Shown: positions 7,041 through 12,484 of the stretch, one piece after another | Position numbering within the stretch: position 1 is the first letter of the stretch | Layout: every line of letters starts with the position of its first letter | Assembly: GCA_947629595.1 (NCBI GenBank) | Contig: CANREI010000030.1 | Coordinates: 1-12,484, forward strand | Reading direction: 5' to 3' | Source: an uncultured Alphaproteobacteria bacterium | GTDB taxonomy: Bacteria; Pseudomonadota; Alphaproteobacteria; CAAHEQ01; UBA3637 | DNA length: 12,484 nucleotides | Position numbers and translations under genes: made by a program | The notes under the pieces: model-generated | The model's input: the letters and a program-made list of their open reading frames with translations, nothing else | Told to the model about the DNA's origin: nothing | Database searches by the model: none

Positions 7041-7134
7041 ATTGATCAGACATCGGCAACACAGCCTTTAAAAACACCGTTTCTCTTTTAATTTTAAAGC
7101 CGTCAGCTTGTGTTTTAAACAAAAACAAGAAGCA
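7041..7134. other. 94-base intergenic region between convergent operons
   Basis: This spacer separates the ends of the AnmK-like gene (plus) and hldD (minus). It holds an A/T-rich inverted repeat, CTTTAAAA (7066-7073) with TTTTAAAG (7092-7099), separated by 18 nt. As a bidirectional terminator this is weak, since it lacks a GC-rich stem and clear T-runs. No small gene or RNA is apparent. Confidence 0.35.
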
Positions 7135-8121
7135 TTAGCGATACATATCTTCCTGACTTAAATAATTTTGCACATAAGCGAAAACGCCGTCTTCCAACGA
7201 TGTCATCGGCGCGGTATATCCGATTGAACGCAGATTGCTTAAATCGGCTTTTGTGTAATATTGATATTTATCCCTTAACGATTCGGGCATTTCCTTAAAT
7301 CCGATTTTCGGCTCTTTTCCCATAGCCTGCCATGTTGCTTTGGCCAAATCATAAAAGGAACGCGCTTCACCCGATCCCACATTATAAATGCCGTTTTTAT
7401 GCGGATTTTCCAAAAACCATAAAACAACGGAGACAATATCATCTACCCACACGAAATCCCGCTGCTGTTCGCCGTCTTTACAGTCGGCACGATACGATTT
7501 AAAAAGTTTTGTTTCTTCATTTTTTTGCACTTGCGGAAATATATGCGCTATCACGCTTTTTTGTCCGCCTTTATGATATTCGTTCGGCCCGTACACGTTA
7601 AAAAACTTTAATCCCGCATATTGTCGCGGTGTTTTGCGATTTTCCGCCACTTCCCGCGCAACTTTTCGATCAAACAATGCTTTACTCCACCCGTAAGGAT
7701 TTAACGGACGCAGCGCGTTTAAAGATTTTAAATCATTATAATCAACAAAGCCTTGATGACCGTCACCGTAAGTCGCCGCCGAGGAAGCATATATCAATTG
7801 TTTTTCATAATCCCGACAAAATTCCCATAATTTCAAGCTTAAATCAAAGTTTGAGCGAATAATTAAATCCGCATCGGTTTCGGTTGTGGCAGAAACGGCC
7901 CCCATGTGAATAATTGCTTCAATTTCGGCTTGATGTTTTTCCAAATAATCAACCAACCGATCCGGTGAAATAACGGCCGCCAGTTCCCGCTTGGCAATGT
8001 TTTTCCATTTATCGCCCTGCCCTAACCAATCAACAACAACCAAATCTTTACAGCCGCGTTTTTCCAAGCCGTAGAGAATATTTGAGCCGATGAATCCGGC
8101 ACCGCCTGTTACAATAATCAT
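7135..8121 (-). CDS. hldD: HldD, ADP-L-glycero-D-manno-heptose 6-epimerase
   Basis: This is a 328-residue cytoplasmic enzyme of the extended short-chain dehydrogenase family. It converts ADP-D-glycero- to ADP-L-glycero-D-manno-heptose, the last step in making the LPS core heptose donor. Visible features are the NAD(P)-binding GGAGFIGSN (6-14), ASSAATYGDG (112-121) with the catalytic Ser, the Tyr143-x3-Lys147 pair in NPYGWSKALFD, FFNVYGPNEYHKGG (173-186), RDFVWVDD (221-228) and the family-typical KYQYYTKADLSNLR (285-298). Length is normal. It has a strong AGGAGG (8126-8131), 4 nt before the ATG, and its start overlaps the gmhB stop (ATGA, 4 nt). It is the last gene of the right-hand operon; no convincing terminator is seen in the 94 bases between it and the convergent AnmK-like gene. 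rfaD is a synonym. Confidence 0.95.
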   Translation of the reverse strand: MIIVTGGAGFIGSNILYGLEKRGCKDLVVVDWLGQGDKWKNIAKRELAAVISPDRLVDYLEKHQAEIEAIIHMGAVSATTETDADLIIRSNFDLSLKLWEFCRDYEKQLIYASSAATYGDGHQGFVDYNDLKSLNALRPLNPYGWSKALFDRKVAREVAENRKTPRQYAGLKFFNVYGPNEYHKGGQKSVIAHIFPQVQKNEETKLFKSYRADCKDGEQQRDFVWVDDIVSVVLWFLENPHKNGIYNVGSGEARSFYDLAKATWQAMGKEPKIGFKEMPESLRDKYQYYTKADLSNLRSIGYTAPMTSLEDGVFAYVQNYLSQEDMYR

Positions 8122-8582
8122 AATGCCTCCTTAATATTGTTAAAATTAAATCCGTTAAATAAAAAATTTTTACCGACACCCGCCCGTTGCGCCGCTTCCA
8201 AATCGCGTTCTTTATCACCGACGGAAACAGATTGTGCCATATTGATTTGATGTTTTTCTTTTGCCTTTAAAAATAATCCGGGATTGGGTTTTCTGTCCGG
8301 CCCTTCCAGAAACGGGCAATAAAAAACATCGGTTATCACAACGCCTTTTTGGTGAAAAAGGTTCAACATATATTGCGTAAGTTTGTGAAAATCATCATCG
8401 GTATAATATCCGCGTGCAATACCCGATTGATTTGTGATAACAATAATTAAATAACCTTTTTCTTGTGCCTTTAAACACAATTCGACAATTCCGTCAATCA
8501 GGCGAAACTTTTCGGGTTGACAAACATAACCGTTATCAACATTGATTGTTCCGTCCCGATCCAAAAACAAGGCTTTACGCAA
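8118..8582 (-). CDS. gmhB: GmhB-like D-glycero-D-manno-heptose-1,7-bisphosphate 7-phosphatase (HAD, HisB-N type)
   Basis: This 154-residue HAD-superfamily phosphatase is expected to remove the 7-phosphate from heptose-1,7-bisphosphate, two steps before HldD. HAD motifs are complete: nucleophile and acid Asp in FLDRDGTIN (6-14), Thr/Ser in ITNQSGIARG (49-58), Lys in RKPNPG (97-102) and the acidic GDKERD (122-127). The length is rather short, and the usual zinc loop (a CxH...CxC pattern before RKP) is reduced to CPFLEGPDRKP with a single Cys89, so a structural zinc is unlikely. The start is TTG at 8582, supported by GGGAG 8 nt upstream and by the family-like MRKALFLDRDGT opening. It overlaps the acyltransferase end by 8 nt and hldD by 4 nt. 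Context next to hldD makes GmhB the best call; another HAD phosphatase of a nucleotide-sugar pathway is possible. Confidence 0.85.
   Translation of the reverse strand: MRKALFLDRDGTINVDNGYVCQPEKFRLIDGIVELCLKAQEKGYLIIVITNQSGIARGYYTDDDFHKLTQYMLNLFHQKGVVITDVFYCPFLEGPDRKPNPGLFLKAKEKHQINMAQSVSVGDKERDLEAAQRAGVGKNFLFNGFNFNNIKEAL
8126..8131 (-). promoter_or_regulatory. strong ribosome binding site for hldD
   Basis: AGGAGG on the minus strand is a near-perfect anti-16S match, 4 nt before the hldD ATG and inside the 3' end of gmhB. It suggests hldD is translated efficiently as well as being coupled to gmhB. Confidence 0.6.
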
Positions 8583-9735
8583 TTTTCATTCTCCCTGTCA
8601 ATTGATTATAAATTATGATTTGCTTTATGCGGCTTGGCAAGATGAATCTCTCTCTCTCTAGCTTTTCAACGTTTTTCACACCCGTTGCCGGTTGAGAAAA
8701 TAATAATTTTTTCATCAATTTCGCTCCGGGCACTTCCACAAAGTGATGTGCCAAAACAGCAATAATTAATACACCTGATAAATATAACAGCGTACTTATC
8801 AAAATATGATTTGTCAGAAAATCACTATGGGCATTAAAAACAAGCGGTCTTATTATTCGCAATAACGGTTCATGAACCATATAAATTGCCAAAGCATATT
8901 TTCCTAAAACAACAGACCAATTTTTTTCAAAAAACTGACTGATCCAACCCCGTTTTAATAAGAATAAATTAAAGAAACAACAAAAAACAAGCAAATATAT
9001 TAAAGAATTCCATTGAGGATTTTTCAATAATAAGAAATATATTAAACAACTCATGCATAAACCTTCTAAAAAAGTATATATTATTCGGGGAGTCGTACCG
9101 GCTGCTTTTTTATACTGCCACGCAATAAAACAGCCGATTGCAATTCCCGCACAGGCTCGTAATATGCCGCCATTAATAACACAATAAAATATTTTATTGG
9201 TTGCAATGTTTCCGTTGTTTTGATGAATTAAAAATGCATAACTTAAATATATACTTAAAAATAAAAACAATTTTATATTTTTTAATGTGAAGTTTTTTAA
9301 TAAAAAATAATAAAAACAAATCACAAAAAAATAGGCAGAAATAAACCATGCAACACCGCTATGAGATAATGTAAGGCCTACCGAATCAAGAAGTAACAAT
9401 GAAAAAATCGGCTCGCCCGACGGATTGGTAAAACCGAACATGGAAAAAATTCTAATTGAAAATACATATAAAAACATTAAAGGAAACAGCTGACAATACT
9501 TTTTCTTAATAAAATCAGTTTCGGAAATACCCCTATATGTATAAATTAAAAAGAATCCGCTGATAACAAAGAAAAAATCCACGATAAAAGGAAGATTAAA
9601 AGTTATATGCGGTAAATTTTTTACCCATATATTCGTTGAATTTCTGATAACCCCACTATTCGTATAATGATGAAAAGCAATCATTAAAGCAAAAATAAAT
9701 CTCAAAAATTCAATATTTTTTAATTTTTCTCTCAT
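8575..9735 (-). CDS. Acyltransferase family 3 (OafA/YrhL-like) membrane O-acyltransferase
   Basis: This 386-residue polytopic inner-membrane protein has about ten hydrophobic segments. It belongs to the family that acetylates or otherwise acylates surface polysaccharides such as O-antigen, using cytoplasmic acyl-CoA. Motifs fit: IEFLRFIFALMIAFHHY (8-24) with the conserved Arg and the His pair, VDFFFVISGFFLIYT (52-66), GKYALAIYMVHEPLL (278-292) and HFVEVPGAK (331-339), which usually closes the domain. It has no attached SGNH domain. Residues about 340-386 are a hydrophilic extra tail. Within this tail the codons for residues 359-363 form an (AG)6 dinucleotide run. AAGGGA lies 7 nt before the ATG. 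The gene is clearly more A/T-rich than hldD or the ftsEX block. It lies 73 nt after the GT9 fusion gene and overlaps gmhB by 8 nt. The acceptor sugar cannot be told from the sequence. Confidence 0.88.
   Translation of the reverse strand: MREKLKNIEFLRFIFALMIAFHHYTNSGVIRNSTNIWVKNLPHITFNLPFIVDFFFVISGFFLIYTYRGISETDFIKKKYCQLFPLMFLYVFSIRIFSMFGFTNPSGEPIFSLLLLDSVGLTLSHSGVAWFISAYFFVICFYYFLLKNFTLKNIKLFLFLSIYLSYAFLIHQNNGNIATNKIFYCVINGGILRACAGIAIGCFIAWQYKKAAGTTPRIIYTFLEGLCMSCLIYFLLLKNPQWNSLIYLLVFCCFFNLFLLKRGWISQFFEKNWSVVLGKYALAIYMVHEPLLRIIRPLVFNAHSDFLTNHILISTLLYLSGVLIIAVLAHHFVEVPGAKLMKKLLFSQPATGVKNVEKLERERFILPSRIKQIIIYNQLTGRMKIA
8591..8595 (-). promoter_or_regulatory. ribosome binding site for gmhB (supports TTG start)
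   Basis: GGGAG on the minus strand, inside the last codons of the acyltransferase gene, lies 8 nt before the TTG at 8582. The closer ATG at 8589 is in the acyltransferase frame and is followed by only three codons before a stop, so it is not a competing start for gmhB. Confidence 0.55.
8647..8659 (-). repeat. (AG)6 dinucleotide run inside the acyltransferase gene
   Basis: On the coding strand six AG units plus one A encode part of LERER near the C-terminus (TC repeats on the plus strand). Loss of one unit would make the frame stop at a TAA about 15 codons later (TTATAA). Gain of one unit would make it stop sooner, at GCATAA. Both would remove the present C-terminal tail and uncouple the overlap with gmhB. 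The run is short for a phase-variable tract. Confidence 0.7.
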
Positions 9736-9808
9736 TTCAGTTTCCCTTTATCTTTAATATGTTTTTTTCATAAATTGATATTTATCAGAAAATTAATATT
9801 TTTGCACT
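9736..9808. other. 73-base intergenic region before the acyltransferase gene
   Basis: This A/T-rich spacer is the only real gap in the right-hand operon. It contains the acyltransferase ribosome binding site (9743-9748) and a 12-base palindrome (TGATA-TT-TATCA, 9776-9787). The palindrome is too short and has no clean T-run to be a convincing terminator. A weak internal promoter cannot be excluded; none is clear. Confidence 0.4.
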
Positions 9809-11335
9809 TTATACTCCAAAACTGCCGTAAATTTTTAAAACCGCCAGTTCGGCATTTTCCCCGAACTTTTGCAATGCCCAACAAGCTCTGTGTTGACCGT
9901 CTAAAATAACATCTGCACCATCTACGATAACAACAGATTTTGAATTATATTTTTTATTCAATTTATTTAGTAGACGCCCGTATCGGTCCGCAGAATTTAC
10001 ATTGCCGTCTTGAATTTTTTCATTTTTAAACAACATATAACATTTATATGCTTGCTTATTTCCCAAAACATATTGATAAACAGGCGAATCCGTTATCGGT
10101 ACTTTTTTCCACCCGTTCGGATATAGAATGTGAACAAATAAATCTTTTACTTTTCTCTTTTCTAAATAATAATCATATATTTCCTGATGACTGAGCCAGC
10201 TGTCTACCCACTCTTTATCCAAATAAATGTTTTTATCAGATAAAATTTCTTCCAGTTTTGTTTTCGGCGGATTTTGAGATTCGGGATTTTTACCGGCAAA
10301 ATAATCATCAATTTTTTGCATAACTTCTTTGGGTTTAATATCAATCATACACTTCGGTTGATTCCATTTCAGGCATTTTTTATACCAAATATTCGTCAGA
10401 CCATGGCAATAACTGTTACAGGGATGTTTTTCACAATTGATATTATCGGTATACCCAAAAAATTTTGCAGGGGCGGGTCCCATAAACACAACAGAGGGTC
10501 CCCCTTTCAACGCCTTTCTCAAATGGACCATTCCGCATTCACCGTCAATATGTAATACGGCATTTGCTAACAGTACCTTTACTTCTTCCAAATCCGTTTT
10601 ACCTATCAGACAAACATCAACACCCTTTATTTCTTCACAATTTTCAAACGATTCCCCTAATTGAACAATTTTATATTGCGGGTATTTTCTTTTAATTAAT
10701 TTTATAAGTTCTTCATAATATGCAAGCAGCCAATCTCTGACTGTTTCTTTTGAAAAACCGCTATTTGTTCCCCGTTGTAAAGTTATATATCGTTTTTTCT
10801 TTAAATTAAAAAGTTTTAATGTTTTTTCCGTATCTTTATCAATCGCGGGCGTATAAGAATATTCATCACCGATATTTAATAAATTTAAAGGATCTGCAAT
10901 ATGAAATCTATCACAATTATTCAACATTCCCCATTCATAAATATTCGGTTTTACATTACCTTTCAGAGAAAACAAACGACACATTTCTTCCGATTTTTGA
11001 AAAGCCGATGTTTTATCGAAATAATATTGCAGAGCGGCCGAAATATCCGATTTCACATTGATATGATGAATATAAGGGAAAAAAACAACTTCTATAACAA
11101 CATCATATTGCTTTTTCATATCGTCATTAAAACTTTTGTGTGTGTAATATTCGGTAATAAAAGAAGCTCCACGCATAATGCAATCTGATACAAGCCGAGA
11201 AGGTGACAGATAAGCATATATTTTTAAGTTATTATCTTGATTAAAAGTATCATAAAACTTTTTAATATATTCAGCCCCGATTAAGACAGATCCTAATCCG
11301 CCGTTTAAAATAAAAGCTATTTTACAACTACCCAT
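9809..11335 (-). CDS. GT9-like (heptosyltransferase-type) glycosyltransferase fused to a ParB/sulfiredoxin-like domain
   Basis: This is a 508-residue, two-part protein. Residues 1-330 resemble glycosyltransferase family 9. They include an N-terminal glycine loop, FILNGGLGSVLIGAEY (8-23). The C-terminal half has RYITLQRGTNSG (182-193), KIVQLGESFENC (222-233), LIGKTDLEEVKVLLANAVLH (243-262), DGECGMVHLRKAL (264-276), VVFMGPAPAKFFGY (282-295) and a Cys-rich stretch (301-330). GT9 enzymes move heptose or similar sugars from a nucleotide donor onto LPS at the inner membrane's cytoplasmic face. Residues about 346-508 are not part of GT9. They contain KVPITDSPVY (401-410), SADRYGRLLNKL (448-459) and VILDGQHRACWALQKFG (465-481), which resemble the ParB/Srx-like nucleotide-binding fold. 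The start has GAGG 6 nt upstream and overlaps the preceding gene by 8 nt. The GT9 half is paralogous to the preceding frameshifted gene. Donor and acceptor are unknown. Confidence 0.8.
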   Translation of the reverse strand: MGSCKIAFILNGGLGSVLIGAEYIKKFYDTFNQDNNLKIYAYLSPSRLVSDCIMRGASFITEYYTHKSFNDDMKKQYDVVIEVVFFPYIHHINVKSDISAALQYYFDKTSAFQKSEEMCRLFSLKGNVKPNIYEWGMLNNCDRFHIADPLNLLNIGDEYSYTPAIDKDTEKTLKLFNLKKKRYITLQRGTNSGFSKETVRDWLLAYYEELIKLIKRKYPQYKIVQLGESFENCEEIKGVDVCLIGKTDLEEVKVLLANAVLHIDGECGMVHLRKALKGGPSVVFMGPAPAKFFGYTDNINCEKHPCNSYCHGLTNIWYKKCLKWNQPKCMIDIKPKEVMQKIDDYFAGKNPESQNPPKTKLEEILSDKNIYLDKEWVDSWLSHQEIYDYYLEKRKVKDLFVHILYPNGWKKVPITDSPVYQYVLGNKQAYKCYMLFKNEKIQDGNVNSADRYGRLLNKLNKKYNSKSVVIVDGADVILDGQHRACWALQKFGENAELAVLKIYGSFGV

Positions 11336-12484
11336 TTAAAACCTCACTTTTAACAATTTCTGAAAAAACATATTCCGGGGTTAATGAGTACATGCATGCC
11401 GGATTTCTCATTTCTTTTATACATGATTCTAACCATTTCTCCCTCACCCACTCACAACCGGAACAAACATCTGTTCGCAAATTAATGTTTTCGGAATATC
11501 CGTAATATGCAATATCAGTGGGACCGAACAAAACAACCGTTTTTCCGCCATGTAATGCATGTCTTAAATGAGTAAAACCTCCTTCGCAATCAATATGTAA
11601 CGCACTGTGTTTTAATAAAAATACCACATCTTCCAATGATGTTTTTCCTACTAAATTAATATCAACATTTTCCATATCCGGACAACGCTCTTTATTAACT
11701 CCCAATTGAACAATTTGATATTCGGGATACTTTTGTTTAAGCATTTTAACTAAAATGCCATAATAACCGATTGGCCAAAGTTTTACACAGTTTGCTTTAT
11801 TTTTTAAATCATTTCCGCGATGAACAGTAATAAATTGCAAAGCGCTGATACCATAATCTTTATGCAAATTTTTTGGGGGAATCATTATATCATAATTGAT
11901 ATCTTTTATTCCCCAAATTACTCCAAATATCAGGCGTTTGAAGGCGATTTTTGTTATATATTTTTGCAATCATTTTTACTTGTACATCACATGTTCTTCC
12001 GGAATTAAAAAAACGCGGAAACATTGCCTGAAACATTTTATATTGATATAAAAGTTTCAAAAAATCAGTTGAAAACTCAGCCACCTTTTCTTCCCGAGCA
12101 TATAAAAGCTGCGGAAATCTGACAAGTTTAACAAAAACATCAAATGCATGGCTGTTATCATTTAAGTCTTTATCATCTATTAACTCTTTTAAATTATTTT
12201 CTTTGCACAAAAATAATAATAAATGTTTCGGGCCGCATATATAAAAATTTATTTCCGAATTGTGTAAATATTTTTGGAGCTGTAATATATAATTCAAACT
12301 GATAATCATATCACCCAAACCGCCTGAAAGCTTAAAAACAACATTCAGTTTTTTAGAATTTAAATTATATATAGCCGGTTCGTGCAATTTCTTCGTATGA
12401 TACCGAATACCCAAAACATATTTTTTTTGCAGACCGTTTTTTTCTCTGCACTTATAAACGGGAATGCCGAAACATTTAATTGTT
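11328..12484 (-). pseudogene. GT9-like glycosyltransferase, frameshifted, 5' end outside window
   Basis: Two overlapping frames together encode one GT9-like enzyme, paralogous to its downstream neighbour. The first frame is open from the right edge to the TGA at 11890. It carries CFGIPVYKCREKNG near the edge, a glycine loop FKLSGGLGDMIISLNYILQL and ends usefully at TPDIWSNLG. The second frame continues from IKDINYDIMIPPKN to the end and holds ITVHRGND, YQIVQLG, NLVGKTSLEDVVFLLKHSAL, DCEGGFTHLRHAL, VVLFGPTDIAYYGY and a Cys-rich tail. The frames join in-phase if one base is removed from the GGGG run at 11911-11914, giving about 361 residues from codon 12414 onward. A TTG at 12414 has been a possible start, but the same frame is open and protein-like up to the edge, so the true start lies beyond it. 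It may be a pseudogene, an assembly error or a switchable gene. The stop overlaps the next start by 8 nt. Confidence 0.75.
11911..11914 (-). other. frameshift site (GGGG run) in the GT9-like gene
   Basis: On the coding strand TTG GGG AAT leads to a stop after NKRYQL. With three G's instead of four it reads TTG GGA ATA AAA GAT (LGIKD), which runs into the rest of the GT9 domain. This is the most economical position for the frameshift; any single-base loss in the few codons around it would also restore the frame. Confidence 0.65.

Noticed and set aside
7066..7099. Bidirectional terminator between the AnmK-like gene and hldD
   Set aside because: The inverted repeat is only 8 bp, all A/T apart from one pair, with an 18-nt loop and no clear T-run, so it is too weak to call.
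9776..9787. Operator or terminator at the TGATA-TT-TATCA palindrome
   Set aside because: A 12-base A/T-rich palindrome is expected by chance in such a region, and it lies far from any recognisable promoter element.
11905..11916. Programmed ribosomal frameshifting at TTTGGGG in the GT9-like gene
   Set aside because: Restoring the frame needs a +1 shift, and the site does not match a known +1 signal. A -1 shift at the same place hits TAA at once. Mutation or sequencing error is simpler.
11890..11969. Start of a separate gene at 11969 for the second GT9 half
   Set aside because: The first residues from this ATG only repeat the out-of-frame end of the first half, there is no good ribosome binding site, and the domain itself is split. 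A frameshift within one gene explains both frames.

Overview
The window looks like an uncultured, fairly low-GC Gram-negative bacterium, most likely an alphaproteobacterium. Three things point that way. An MJ0042-type zinc-ribbon/DUF3426-like membrane protein lies divergent to ftsE. The run ftsE-ftsX-ydcF-plsC is a gene order I associate with Alphaproteobacteria. The right half encodes ADP-heptose and lipopolysaccharide (LPS) functions. This assignment is inference; no rRNA or tRNA is present.

Left block (1-2901, minus strand). Three genes read leftward: a large zinc-ribbon, single-pass membrane protein with a long Pro/Ala/Gln-rich middle; a secreted Sel1/TPR-like protein that overlaps it by 8 nt; and the 5' part of miaB (tRNA ms2i6A synthase), which starts at TTG and runs off the left edge.

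Central block (2991-7040, plus strand). After an AT-rich divergent promoter region comes a tightly packed operon: ftsE, ftsX (1-nt overlap), a YdcF/DUF218 membrane protein (1-nt gap), plsC (1-nt gap) and an AnmK-family protein (4-nt ATGA overlap). The theme is cell division, envelope and phospholipid synthesis. The AnmK-like protein is recognisable along its whole length, but it has substitutions in nearly all the family's signature motifs, so it may be a pseudoenzyme or have a changed substrate.

Right block (7135-12484, minus strand, increasingly AT-rich). Read 5'->3' it holds a GT9 (heptosyltransferase-like) gene broken by a single-base frameshift, a second GT9 paralogue fused to a C-terminal ParB/sulfiredoxin-like domain (DGQHR motif), an OafA-type membrane acyltransferase, gmhB and hldD. 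Most junctions overlap by 4 or 8 nt. GmhB and HldD make ADP-L-glycero-D-manno-heptose, GT9 enzymes can transfer such heptoses, and the acyltransferase would decorate surface sugar, so this reads as an LPS core/O-chain operon.

The points most worth a second look are the GT9-ParB/Srx fusion, the motif-degenerate AnmK, the frameshifted tandem GT9 with its coding frame open past the right edge, the (AG)6 tract in the acyltransferase gene, and a GmhB that lacks the usual zinc loop. No CRISPR, insertion sequence, tRNA or rRNA was seen, and no gene-free stretch exceeds about 95 bases.
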